From assembly GCA_018398765.1 (NCBI GenBank), contig JAHBMJ010001061.1, positions 1 to 36,675 on the forward strand: a stretch of 36,675 nucleotides of DNA, read 5' to 3'. The stretch comes from Chromera velia (taxonomy: Eukaryota; Sar; Chromeraceae). The notes under the pieces are model-generated. The model had not been told where the DNA came from. It did not search any database and saw only the letters and a program-made list of their open reading frames with translations. This document shows, one piece after another, positions 11,381-23,105 of the stretch. A program made the position numbers and the translations under genes. Within the stretch, counting starts at the first letter, position 1. Every line of letters starts with the position of its first letter.

Positions 11381-13818
11381 GTTGCGAGGGAAGGAAGACG
11401 GAGGACTAACAGAAAAGACAGAAGGAGACGAAAGTGGGAGAGAGCAGATCGAAAAGAGAGAGAAATTAAGAAAAACGTCCAAAGTGTCTCCCAACCACAA
11501 ACGACACGTCAATGTTAATGCATGAGTGAGTGAGAAAGTGAGGGAGGAAGCGCGGCAGCATCGATCGATCAATGAAGCGGGAGGGAGGAAATTGAATTCA
11601 TTCTCCGGCCGGGATGAGACGGGATCCTTCCTTCCTTTGCTTCTTCAATGTTTTGATCCTTCTGTCTGTCTATCGGTGGGCGGAAAGAGTGGGCAGGAGG
11701 GCTGAATGGATGGAATGTTGTTACCTGACTGACTGGATGACTGACTCGCTTTGATCCTTTCGTTCATCTTCTCTTTTCTTCTCTTGCCACACGCGCACTT
11801 GCGTGGGTGGCCGTGTACATGGATGATCTCTCCCTCTCCATCACTCCCTCCCCCCCTCTCTCTCTCTCCTCTTCTCTCCCTCCCTCTTTCGTTCGTTTCT
11901 TTCTGTCTTTCTTTTTTTCTCTTTTCTTTCGTTCTGTGTTTTTTCTTCATCCATCTATTTGTTTCCTTCTATCTTTCTTTAGTTCCTTTCTTCCCTTTCT
12001 TCCTGTGTCTCTTTCTCTTTCTTTCTCTCTTTGAAGACAAGAGCCCCTTCGAGGCTCTCTCTTTTTTGCATTTCCTCCCCTCTCCTTCCCTCAATTCCCT
12101 TCGCCTCTTGTCGTCGGGAGTCCCGTCTCTTTCTTTGTTTCCTTGGGGGGCAAATCCCGACCTTTGTTTCGTCCTTGCGTCTTGTTTTGGGCGTTCAGTG
12201 AATAATGATCACGATAGATTTGGCGTGCGTCAAGATGACAAAAATGGATGCAGAAGGGAAAGGCGCCTCTGCTTGTGAGCTTCTGCCTGGCCGCCGCAAA
12301 ATTGATTGAACAGAAGAGAAGAGAAGAGAAGACGAGAGCATTCGGATCATTCAACAAACAGAAACGAGAAGAGACGAAAATCCATTGGGTGAGTGAGGGT
12401 CATCAAGGCGTGAGGGTACGTACGTGCAGTGGAAGAAGGGGTGTGGAGAATTTCTGTCGTTTGTGAACTTCATTCGTTTGGTCCCTTTTTCGTCTCGGCA
12501 GAGTCGCGTGCAGACGAGATAAGAAGAAAGAGAGACAGAGAGAGCAAAAAAAACAAAAACAAGCAAGCGGCAAAAGAATTCAAACCCTCGACACGGGTTG
12601 GGAACAAAGAAAAGAGAGGGATTCTGGAAGCGTTTGTCTGGCTTTGATGGTTGTGCAGACACGAACGACGAAAGGAGAACAGTGCTTGATGGAAGGGGGA
12701 GATGAGAAGCACCGTGCAGATTTTTATCCGAGTCAATTTAGAAGAAAACGAAAATTGCCGGCTCAAAAGATTGCCGCGTGTACGTGCAGAGAGGGGCGGA
12801 GAAAGGTCGCAATGGGCACATAATTTCTGGACGAAGGACGCAGAAAGGAACAACGGCCTGATATCTTCTTGTAGCCCGATATTTTCATGCGCGTGCATTA
12901 ATTAACGGATAGAGCGCTCCGGGAGTGACTTCTCTTTGCTACGTTCCTGCTTCAATATCCCAATCAATCACGGAAAGAAACAACGAAAGGGACAACACAA
13001 AAGATGAGAGGAGAAGCGCAGCAAGGAAGAAGGAAAGAGGACAGACAATTCCACTTCATATCCCGCCCCATGCGTTTGTCCTCTCTTCTTCGCTCGCCAA
13101 CCCCGGTCCTTCTCTTTCTTCCGGGATGTTTCGCATGGCTTCACAAGCAGTGGTAAGAAAATATCCCCCCCTCCCGCCCCTCGCAGTAAAAGAGCTTGCG
13201 ACCTCAGAAGATGATACGTTCGCTTGGGTGAAGAGAGTAGGGAGATTAAAAGGGCAGCGGGCGGAAACGGAAAAGGCTGAGCACGGAGAAGGAAGCATCG
13301 TTTGACCTGATTGCTCCTTCCCTTCCCGCTGGTTGATTCGAGTTGGTCTCCATCACTCGCTTCTTCCTTCTTTCTTTGAATATGTTTGCCCGTTCTGGTC
13401 TTTTCCTCTCTCTCTCTCTCTTTCCTCTTTGGGTTGCGAAGACTTCTTTTCTTACTCGAAGGCCCTCTGTGGCCAGCGCTGCTGTTTGATTTTGTCCGAA
13501 AAATGAATTCTGTCAGCTTAAAGTACAGTTTCATGCTGCATGCGTGTTTCACGGAGTGTTGCCTTTGTGTAATGTTTGTCCTGCGGCGGGCCCCTTGTTT
13601 CACTTTCTTCATTCGTTCATTCATTCAGTCATTGATTCATAGATTCATATGCAAGGCAAGATCCTGGTGGCCCTCTATCCATATTCCTTCCAGCACGGAC
13701 ACGGGTCCTCGAACAAAAAGAACAAAAGCGTTGACAGACAAATAACACACAGTGGGGTTTGTGAACAAAGAAGAAAGGGGGGTTGGTCTCTGTGTTGTAT
13801 GTGTGTCCGTTTCCGTGC

Positions 13819-13843
13819 GTGCATGCATGCATGCATGCATGCA
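13819..13843. repeat. (TGCA)6 palindromic repeat
   Basis: A run of alternating TGCA units. It is self-complementary throughout and contains several overlapping TGCATGCA words. Confidence 0.9.
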
Positions 13844-14583
13844 GGGATCTCTTTGTACGCGCGTGTTTGTGGGGCAATTGGGGCACGGGAGTCGGTTGAG
13901 TCTTTCTTTCATCCGACTTTGGCGGGAAGGAACGAATCAATGGATGCTTTTTTGCGCCTGACTGACTGGCTAGCTAAGGGAGTGAATCAATGTAACACGA
14001 AACGACGCGTGTGTGTGCGTGTGTTTGTTTCCGTCTTTTATTACTCGCCAACAGACCCTATTGGTATACGCACTCACTCTACAACTCATGCATGCATCTA
14101 GTCGTCGCATGTGCGTGATGGAGAAAAGGGAGACAGACCCGTTCTTTGAGAAGTAAAAAAAGCAGAAAAGCAGCGACACCCCCATGCACCGACTTTCCTT
14201 TTTTTATTAATGCAAAGATTCGTTCACGGGAATGCCTTTGGGCGTTTTCGTATTGCGACTGTCCACCAAACGATTCATCTCTTCCTTCCCGCTGGCAGGC
14301 ACAAACATTTCTTACTCTCTAAGTCAGCTCGAAATTTTATCGCTTCGCTTGCGACAGACCAGAAAAATACCTTTGCAAGGCAAGGATAGAATATGAAAGA
14401 ACCAAACAGACAAAGAAATAGAGAGAGCCCATGGACCAGCAATTACAGCAGTATGAATACTCACTCCATCTCGAGCCGAGACGAACGAATCGAAGCGCCG
14501 AGTCGACCTGCAAGCACATAGGGAGGGATGATTGTATGACTGATTGATGAGGGGGGCCGGGGCTGAGGCAGAACATGAAAAAA

Positions 14584-14606
14584 AAGAAAGAAAGAAAGAA
14601 AGAAAG
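14584..14606. repeat. (AAAG)n microsatellite
   Basis: About six AAAG units in a purine-rich block. Confidence 0.85.
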
Positions 14607-17600
14607 GGCGATCGAAAGAGGGGGACGAAAAAAATAAGCACGCCCCTTTCTGTCTTTCTTTCTTCTCTTCGTTTTACCCTCCTGGGTCCCCGCTGCGCTG
14701 CTGCTTTCCATACGGCTCGAGGGAGGTCTTTTGGCCCCTTCAATCTATCTGCCTTTTTGTGTATGTTGATATGGCTGTGTGGCTCTGTTCTGTTTCTTGG
14801 AACTTGTCCTGCCCGCAAATCCTGTTGTTGTATTGCGTGAAGTGTTGTGCCGTGATTGCTTTATTCTCTTCTGTCTACTCTGTTCGTTCTTTGGTTTGAC
14901 AAGGAGAGAGAGCAAGCGATGGCCAGAATGTTGTCTTCCGTTGGTATGAATGATTGATTGTGGTCAGGAACCCACCCTCCCTCTTTTCTCTTGGCCTTTC
15001 CCCTCTGTCTCGTCTCACTTGAAGAATTCATCTATCTCTTGGGCTTGCGAGCTGCAAGCCTCTTCCATGCCTGCAACTGGTCACTGAACTAACTGCTGTC
15101 TGGTGCCCTCGACCCATTTGCAAGAGGGGACGAACGAACGGACGGGCGGTCTGTAAATATATCGATAGAAAGAAAAAGAGAGGGAAGATGCTGCCTGCCC
15201 GCCCGCCCGCATGATGGAATGAAAGAGAATGGTGGAAGAAAGGAAAATTCGACGAAGGAGCTGGAAGAAAGGAAACGAGAAAGAGCTGCCCGTGCGAAAG
15301 GCAAAATCAGAAGGTGGCAAAGACCAAGAGTTCCTTCGTCGCGTTACACTAAGGCCGGCCTAAAGTGAAACGAGTCTTTTCAGTTGTGCATGACTTTCAT
15401 GAGAGTGTGAGTGATGAGGTGTTCTAGTAAACGTGTCGGTAGATCAATTTGGAATAGCTAGACCAGACGCTCCTTCCTTCAAACTGCAATGCACGGGTAA
15501 AGGTTCTTCTCTCACGGACGGCAACATCGTTTCCGGTAAGGAATTCGAGGCCTCACATATGCATGATGGATGCAGGAGAGGAGAAAGGACGGTTGCCGTA
15601 CCGTGCTGCTGTGAAGGAATGAACCGTGCAGACAACATGAGTGAGGGAAAGAAGAATACTTTCACCAGACAGACCCATACGGCTCCCGAAAGAATAACAA
15701 AACACCGGCCGGTCCATCCCCAATCAATCCTGTCTGGATCAAAAGGCCAGAAAGAAAGAAAGAAAAGGGAGTTGGTGGACAAGAGAACAAAAGGAGGAGA
15801 GATAAAGAGAACGAGACAATGCGTGTTGTGCTGTAGGTATGAATGGCAGGAATTTGGATCTTTCTTTCGGCCATGCCTTTCCCCCCCCCCCGTCCTTTTG
15901 TCTGTTCGTCTGGACTGCCATCCAGAAGAAAGGATGGAAAGCTGAGGCTCGATCGATCGAAAGAAGACCTTTCTTTTACTTTCCCTTTTCAATAGATACA
16001 GGCAGGCAGGAGAAACGGTGCTGTGAGATTTTGAAATAATTCAGAGAGAGTCTTTCTTTCCTCCTGATGATGGTTTCTCTCTCTCTTTCTCACACGCACC
16101 TCTTTTCTTTGTTTTCCTTTCCTTTTTCTCTTTTGGTTGAACGAGCATGGAGGGTGGAAGGTGGGATGGACTAATTTTGGCTTCCTCCCTCCTTTATTCC
16201 CTTCTCTTCTTTCGTTGTGCGTGCCTTGGGTCCCTTCCTCTTTTTTTTTTTCCTCCTCAATTGAAAAAAGGAGGGAGCTACGAAGCGAGGGAGGCAGTCC
16301 AAACTCGTGATTCTCTTTCTTTGTCTCGAGTCCTTCCAGATTCGTTCATTGCAATTCTTTGAATGTTGTTGAAGTGGGAAGGAACGGACACCGGAAGGCT
16401 GTGCAGGATCCCGACCGACCAACCAGCAAAGCAAGCAAGCAACAGTTGTTCGAGCTGACTGTTGATTGCAAATAAGAAAAACGTGGGAATGACATCACTC
16501 AACCCGAAGGGCCTTCCTTCCTCCTCTTTTCTGCGTGCCGGTCAGAGAAGTGTATTTTCTTAGTCAGGTAGGTGTATTTTCTTACTTCCTCTGGTCATCC
16601 CCTGGGCTCTTTCACCTAGCTGTTCTGTCTGTGATCCTCACTCACCACACGTACCAACGAAAGCAGGTCGATCGACGCACTGGGCGGGTCCCGTCCTCTC
16701 CTCTCCTGTCCTGTCCTGGTGCCTGCAGGGAAGTGGTTGAAGAGACAAAAAAGGTGGAGAAAGAAGAGGAATTAAGGGTGATTGACGGATGGATGGATCG
16801 ATGGGGGTGTGGGTGAATCAGTGGGAGCCCCCCAAAATCATCAATTAAGGAACGAAGGAAGCAAGGAAGAACGAAGGAGGCGCCAATCGTAAGTCAGTCA
16901 GTGTTCTGATCGATCCAGTGATTTATGATTTTTCTTTCTTTCTTTCACCGGCTCCTTCATTTATTCAGCCTCTGATAAGAAGGGCTGCCTGTATGAGAAA
17001 AGAGACGAGACGATAGGTCGGTCTGTCTGTCAGAGCAGTGCAGCCTCGCAAGAAACTCTGTCTCGTCTCAACATTGCAATTCGATAACAAGCGCTCCGTG
17101 CCTACCTGCCTCCCTTTCAGGTCTTGGGTGGCGGGAGAGAACGCACATGCAGGGAGGAGTTCGGCGGGACGGAGAAAAAAGAGGAATGGAGGTAGGGACG
17201 TGGACTCACTCACAGTCGCTGGATTGATTGAAACTCCACATGGGAAGAGAAGTTCGATCCCGTCCTAAGTGCTTGCTTTGGAAAGCTGGTTGAGTTCCTC
17301 TTTTTTTCTTTCTTGCAATGTTCTCGGCACCACACGTCATCATGGTGGCTTGTTTAATTCAGTCAGACAGACGGGCAGACAACACGGACAGACAATGTCA
17401 TGTCATGCAACGTCTCTTGCTGAACCGAGCGATGGACGGACGGTACGTGTTATTCACGCGTCTTCGTTTTCTCTTTCTTCAGTTCAGCATTGACTCAGTC
17501 ACTCTCCTTTCTGCCTGTCTGTCTGTCTGTCTGCGTTCTGTCTCGTCTGGTCTGTGTGGTGATGCAGTAGGACGGTCAGAAGGAAGGGGGGAGAGTGTAA

Positions 17601-18307
17601 TCGATCGAAAAACAGTCATGCACATAGGCCTGCCGAACGTTTGGATCCTGTGAATGTGCCTCTCCATCCACGAGCAGTGGAGCGAACGACTGAAACAAAG
17701 AAGTAATTTTCAAGCGGTGTGCTCCCTCCCGCTTCGCTCTGTGTGTGTCTGTGTCTGTGTCTGTGTCTGTCCATCTGTCTCCCTGTTGGTTGATCGGTCT
17801 TTCTCGCATTCAGTCATCACCTTGAGCGAGTGGGAGGAGACACGCTTGACTTGCAAGACTTGACATGACCAGCTGGCTTATTGTTGCAACTCCAATAACC
17901 GACATGCACTCACGGTGCGTCAATCCACTGCAATTATTCATTCGTTTGTTCGTCGAGCCGATTTATTCGCCGTCATTCTCCTCACTCTCTCTCTCTCTCT
18001 CTCTCTGTTGAAAACAAACCTGTTGATCGATGGGTCAATCGACGTCGTGTTTTTTTCTCTTCAAAATTAATCCTCTAGCTCGACCATTCGCCTGCCTTCT
18101 CCATCGCAGGAAGGCGTTGGTAGCCCCCTCCGTCGTGTGTGCGTGTGTGTTTAAGTGAGAGAGAGAAAAACAGAGAGCATGTCGGAAAGCTGAACCGACC
18201 CATCGAGCTGGAACTGCTGTGTGGCCGGGTTTGGAGGGATGCGCGTGTGAGATTGCCAGTTCTTTTACAGCCCGTTCCTTCATGCATAGCAGCGTGCTTT
18301 CTTTCAG

Positions 18308-18523
18308 TATTTCAAGGTCCATCAGTCCATGAAAAGAAATAAGAGATGCGTTTGCCTCTCAATGCATCAATTCTATGAAATCGGTCATATGGTGATCGAA
18401 GGAATCACGTGCATGTCGGCAGTTGAAGACTGCATGCTTTTCGTTGTAAATTTGTGCCAAAGTACCAAGTCGATGGTCCGAGCTGAGTACATCAACTATG
18501 ATTACGTAAAAACTTACCAAAAA
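18308..18523 (+). CDS. orphan exon candidate, unrecognised protein
   Basis: A 72-codon open segment lies between a CTTTCAG acceptor (ending 18307) and a consensus GTAAGT donor (18524). It reads as a mixed, cysteine-containing protein (for example HMVIEGITCMSAVEDCM) with none of the low-complexity bias of the surrounding DNA. The frame closes with TAA six bases into the presumed intron. I found no partner exon: upstream is biased sequence and downstream is an AT-rich island. It may be an exon of a gene whose other exons I cannot see, or a remnant of a mobile element. I do not recognise the family. Confidence 0.4.
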
Positions 18524-18529
18524 GTAAGT

Positions 18530-19020
18530 TAAAAAGAGGCCGGTATAGGTATTGACCAAGATTAGGCAATATTTTTAATGATCATTCCTAGGATCATTCC
18601 AAATATTCATCATACAGTACTCCAGCTATGGATCATGGTTTTGAATCATAACAATCATTGTGATTATTTTTCTAGTTATTTTTATGATAATTCTATGCTC
18701 TAGTTTATGCTGCATGGTGGTATGGCAAAGAGAAGGATCTGCATACAAGTGACTTTCTAAAGTATTCTATTAGCTTTCATTACACTTAGTTTTATCCATT
18801 AATTACTAGTATGACTATTTTATTGTTTAAGTAAATTTTATTATGTCTAGTATTATGTTGTTATTCAAGTTAACTAATTAATTAATAAAAATTTGTAATA
18901 AAAAACTAGATAGAGTGTTTTAAAAGCTAAAACTAGCTTTGAAAAAGGAATTAACTCTGATGATGCATGTGAGTTTGATACGTGAAAGAATAATAAACAA
19001 AAATATTTTTCTTGTCGTGT
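18530..19020. other. AT-rich island
   Basis: Base composition changes abruptly to strongly AT-rich, with words such as TTAACTAATTAATTAATAAAA. There is no substantial open frame. Similar islands occur at 1920-2160, around 27370-27638 and at 33408-33790. Confidence 0.6.
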
Positions 19021-19952
19021 TGTTCCTAATAAGCCCCGCGTTGAATGTTCCTCAGGCTCACTGCGGCCTTACTTGGGATCCCATCACTTGATATTTGGGG
19101 CTTTAATCAATTTATACACATTGCATGATACAGCGCATAGATGTGCATTTGCAGGAAGTTCGAGCGATTGGAAACTGACATGATATATTACTCATTTGCA
19201 GGGGACATTTTCAGAAAAAAATAAACTCCTGCAAGCCTTCATCTCGCTCGCTTTTCTGCTTTCCGGCGAGAAGTCGTCATAGGTCGATCCGTCTTCCACC
19301 GATGGGAACTAGGTCGATGCACCAGATTTAGAATGCCTGGCGCAAGCCTAATGATCCCTGAAGCACCCTCACAAATGCAATGGGACTCACCTAGGTTCAA
19401 ATATGCACGAATGTTGTCCCCTCTCTGTGTGTGCGTGTGTACTTTTGGACTGCTCCCTAATTGATGTTCATTCAGACATTCAACCCCCCCCCCCAATAAA
19501 GCAGTCCTCAGTGAATGAGTCTTTTCCGTGTCACACCTTGCGCAGCTGTTTCTTTTCTCTTGGCCTCAACAATTCTTTCAGACAGATCCATCTGGCGGAT
19601 CGACACGTCAGACCGAAAAATCACTCCAGCTCTCTCCCCCCTGCCAGCTCCAGCTGAACCCTTCAACTATCTCCACATTGCATAGCGCCCTCTCGAAAAG
19701 AGGGCACACACATGCACTTAATTGCGCAGACGAGAATTCGTGCAGGCCTAGCTGCCTCCACGAGAGAGACATGCAGAGGGAAAAGGACCGTCAGGCAAGG
19801 AACGACAGGAGGCAAATGGGACAATGAAGAATGGTGTGAGAGTTTGTTTGATTGTTTCACCGCCGCCCATTTTTCCAACCAACCAGAGCTCCAACCATGC
19901 AGGTCGCCCATTCGATTGCTGTTGCAATTAATCATACAAGTCGCTCCCTCAC
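19021..19952. other. non-coding stretch
   Basis: I see nothing I can call. It includes a C homopolymer near 19485-19494. The right end is the 3' flank of the minus-strand membrane-protein gene. Confidence 0.4.
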
Positions 19953-20160
19953 TCATGCAGGTTGTTCAGAGGGCCATGTCTGGTCGTCTCCTTCGTCATC
20001 CGAATCCCTGGCCTTGGATCTCCTCTTCCCCCCTGCCCCCTCCTCCATCTGGAGGGACGATGAGTGGTCAAACATCTGCATGGTTGTGCTGCTTCTCTGT
20101 GCCTCTGTCGCGGGGGAGAGGTAACCTGCATGAGTCAATCAATCGGCAGGCTCATCCTTG

Positions 20161-20223
<63 letters not shown>

Positions 20224-20230
20224 GTCTTTC

Positions 20231-20275
<45 letters not shown>

Positions 20276-20521
20276 GAGATAGGATGAGGACGGAGGAGAA
20301 AGGGGAGCTTAACAATGCCAGACTTTTCTTCGGGTTCTTAGCTTCCTTCTCACCAACGCTTTAATTCATTGAGACATGGCCTCGGGTTTTGTATTTGTCC
20401 ATTTCTTCACTCATTCGAGCGTTCATTAATTTATGGATTCAGTCAGTTAGTTCGTTGGTCAGTCAGTCGCAGTTTTCACTTACCGATCATCTCTCTCTCT
20501 CTCTCCGCCTCTCTCTCTCTA

Positions 20522-20562
<41 letters not shown>

Positions 20563-20842
20563 CATTCATTCTTTCATTCTTTCATTCTGAAGAGGAGAGA
20601 TAGGATGAGGACGGAGGAGAAAGGGGAGCTTAACAATGCCAGACTTTTCTTCGGGTTCTTAGCTTCCTTCTCACCAACGCTTTAATTCATTGAGACATGG
20701 CCTCGGGTTTTGTATTTGTCCATTTCTTCACTCATTCGAGCGTTCATTAATTTATGGATTCAGTCAGTTAGTTCGTTGGTCAGTCAGTCGCAGTTTTCAC
20801 TTACCGATCATCTCTCTCTCTCTCTCCGCCTCTCTCTCTCTA

Positions 20843-20883
<41 letters not shown>

Positions 20884-21807
20884 ATCTATCTGTCTATCTG
20901 TCTCTCTGTCTTACATACGCCGTCCCTCCCTCTCTCTCCCTCTCTTTCCCTCCCTCCCTCCCTCCCTCCCTCCCTCCCTCCCTCACTCCTCCCCCCTCTC
21001 TCTCACACACCCACCTCTCCCCCTTTGTTAACCCACCAACTCCCCGACCCAACCACCCACGCGCCCACACACAGACTCACTTCGCTTGCCAGGCTCAGAC
21101 AGCATTTCATCCTGTCTCTTCCGCGCCTCCTCCGAGTCCAACTCTTTGTTTGTGTCCGCCCCCCCAGCGCGGCCTCTCCCCAGGCACAAAAGAATCAAAA
21201 AAGCTGAGACCACACCGAAAGCAACCACAAACAGGGCTGCAGAAACGATTGTCACGATTTCCATCGCACACAACGTCTCGCCTGAATTCCCCACTGAGAG
21301 ATTCGCCTTTGCAATCAAGGGAGTCACCACAGGAAAGGTGACCTCGCTCCCCTGGGCCTTCTCCATCACAACTTTCGCTGCAACGACTTCACGAAATTGC
21401 ACATGCGGGGCCTTCTGGTCTGCGCTCCAGTCCTCTGTTCCTTCAGGTTTGGCCACTGTGTACTCTATATACAGGAGGCTGCCTGTGGAGAGTTGGACCA
21501 TGTCACGGTGCCACCCTGGCATGTAATTCATCGTCCCTCCCACCTCCTCATCATCTACCTTGGCAGTCCACTGCAGGGACAGAAAAGGCGACCAGCATCT
21601 GAACAACTCGACACCGAAAGTGGCCCCCTCAGTGCCCTCACAATCAACTTTGAAGTCTCCGTCAGAGTTGCAGGAGGACTCTGCAGTGTCTGGGGTATCG
21701 CTAGACTCTGCGGCCGAGGCCTCTCTGATCCTCTCCTTCGGACGGAGGCGTATTCGAATCTGCTCCATCAAATCGTACTCCCCTCTCCGTCTGCAGCAAT
21801 CAATCAC
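19953..21807 (-). CDS. single-pass membrane protein, 3' part of gene
   Basis: Two exons read on the minus strand. The longer runs from about 21790 (acceptor CTGCAG at 21796-21791) or from an ATG at 21807, down to 21081. It is followed by a GTGAGT donor. The last exon is 20125-19953, ending in TGA. The junction is phase 1 and creates a serine codon. Counted from the ATG at 21807, residues 80-180 form an extracytoplasmic-looking domain (GWHRDMVQLSTGSLLYIEY). Residues about 184-209 are one strongly hydrophobic segment. The cytoplasmic tail is charged, with a basic-acidic end (GGKRRSKARDSDDEGDD). No signal peptide is seen, so 5' exons are probably missing. A second acceptor before Trp80 (CCTGCAG, next base 21570) suggests that 21571-21789 may contain a further short intron. 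I do not recognise the family. Its 5' end faces the P2X gene. Confidence 0.58.
20171..20275. repeat. (CT)n / (CTTT)n low-complexity tract
   Basis: Pyrimidine-only CT and CTTT repeats, lying in the last intron of the minus-strand membrane-protein gene (GA-rich on the sense strand). Confidence 0.9.
20276..20879. repeat. 321-bp tandem duplication
   Basis: The segment starting at about 20276 recurs at about 20597 with a constant offset of 321 bp. About 280 bp of each copy is essentially identical, from GATAGGATGAGGACGG through the CT-rich end. The copies differ mainly in what follows the terminal CT run. Both copies sit in the 20126-21080 intron of the minus-strand gene. Confidence 0.92.
20941..20985. 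repeat. (CCCT)n microsatellite
   Basis: About ten CCCT units downstream of the second 321-bp copy, still inside the same intron. Confidence 0.88.
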
Positions 21808-23105
21808 ACATTTTGATCACACATCGTTGTAGTCCTCTTTCCCCATTCTGCTATTGCCTTTTGGCGATCCACAATCAAAAAGTAGAGCCGGAGGCAATCA
21901 GCCATGCATGCAGGCATGGTGATACCCGTCACATCGATTTGTTCTTTTGAATCTCTCCATTCACTTCTTCTCATTCACTGCAGATAAATCACTGTCCATC
22001 CAAAAAAGAGACGCCAGACTCCAACGCACACAGAGGCAGAGGCGGTCCCAGAAGGAGGTAAGGGAAAGGTTGGCACCCAATGAGAAGGACATGCAGTCCA
22101 GTTGGGACAGGGCTGACAGACAAGGCCCACGCACCAGGAGGCGTGCATGCGCTCAAAGATACAAAGAGGCTGGCAGGGGACAGAAAAATGGGACGAGAAG
22201 GGACTCATGCGGCTGAATTTCGAGACAGATCGAGGCAGACGTACCACACACATATATATATGCAAACGGGCGTGGCGGATATATATATGAAGACGCGAAG
22301 GTTCGCAAATGTGCACGCATTCTCTATACATGCATGTCTGAAGGTCTATCAGCCTTTTGGCTGCGTTAATAATCGACGTCAGTAGGCTTCCTCACTGTAC
22401 AGACCGCAACATTTTGCCCAGCTTCATGGACGGACGAAATATATATACATGCATTTCGACTGACCTTGATAAGGTACGCCGGCCGAATCCAGGCAGGTCA
22501 TCGCCAAAAACAGGTGCTGGGCATGCTCCACTCTCGCGCGTCAGCAACAGAACAAAGCCAACCAGCAGAGAGGGGGGGCACAGAAGAGAGAACCTCATCG
22601 GAGCTCGTTTGTTTCCCTTTCTTGGAATTGGAATTCAAGCTTGGAACTCTGACCGACTGAAAGTGTGCGTTTTCGTTGCTTCGTGCAACCCTTTGCAGAA
22701 GAGTAGAAAAGGGGCCGATCTTTCCTCCTTGTCAGTCAAGAGGAACAGCGCAAAGGTCTTTTAGCTCTGTCCATTAAGAGACTCCTATAGAGAGACTCCT
22801 CCTGCTGAGCCGTTACAATTGGCTCTTCGAACTTAGATGCATGCGCAGGGACTTTCAGATAGCGGTCCCCGCGGCCTGGCCTGCATGCATGGCTCGCGGG
22901 CGCGCGGTCCGGCCGGCCCCGAACCTGCATGCATGCATGCACCCGTCCCTTCTTTGGGTAACAGACCTTCCTCCAACTATAAAAACATCATTTGTTTGTC
23001 AGTGCTGCACTCTGACACAAGGTCGAAGCTTGATATGAGACGAAATCTCCGTTGTCTTTTTGGCTCCATACAGTCTCGTTTTAAGAGAGACCGGAACAAG
23101 GAAAA
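21808..23105. promoter_or_regulatory. divergent intergenic region with TGCATGCA motifs
   Basis: This region separates the minus-strand membrane-protein gene from the plus-strand P2X gene. ATGCAT or TGCATGCA-type words occur at about 21903-21913, 22145, 22330, 22450 and 22838, at 22882-22889, and as a 16-bp run at 22926-22941. The last two lie about 165-225 bp upstream of the P2X ATG in GC- and CpG-rich DNA. TGCATGCA is a known binding word of some apicomplexan AP2 factors. Applying that here is inference. Confidence 0.4.
21984..22057 (+). other. possible plus-strand exon (basic peptide or 5' UTR)
   Basis: A 74-nt segment lies between an acceptor (CATTCACTGCAG) and a strong donor (GTAAGG at 22058). 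One frame gives a basic, glutamine-rich peptide that stays open through the donor to a stop at 22216. It could be a 5' untranslated exon of the downstream P2X gene or part of an unrelated transcript. Confidence 0.25.

Larger units (their letters stand above)
6272..12900. other. gene-poor purine/pyrimidine-biased stretch, part 1
   Basis: I recognise no gene here. Long plus-strand CT-rich blocks alternate with GA-rich blocks every few hundred bases. Open frames on both strands have low-complexity, Ser/Leu/Phe- or Lys/Arg/Glu-rich translations, as expected from base skew. Occasional CAG acceptor-like and GTAAG donor-like sites occur, but they do not frame any convincing exon series. Confidence 0.5.
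12901..18307. other. gene-poor purine/pyrimidine-biased stretch, part 2
   Basis: I recognise no gene here either. The longest frames (about 15433-15945 plus and 15444-15992 minus) overlap each other and match no family I know. An ATG-led segment at 13126-13152 ends at a GTAAGA donor, and a charged segment near 16730-16779 lies between CAG and GTGATT. Either could be an isolated exon, but neither can be linked to others. Confidence 0.45.

Noticed and set aside
17245-17265. GTTCGATCCC resembling a tRNA B box
   Set aside because: No matching T stem, A box or acceptor stem can be found in the neighbouring 80 bases.
19852-20124. Plus-strand open frame with a hydrophobic end and a GTAACC donor
   Set aside because: The same DNA on the minus strand is the last exon of the membrane-protein gene, with a correct acceptor and phase. 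The plus frame is its shadow.
20369-21207. Leucine/serine-repeat open frames
   Set aside because: They are translations of CT microsatellites and of the 321-bp duplication inside an intron.
22340-22375. AGCCTTTTGGCT hairpin resembling the 5' end of U2 snRNA
   Set aside because: Only the short stem-loop matches. The branch-site recognition sequence and the downstream U2 elements are missing.
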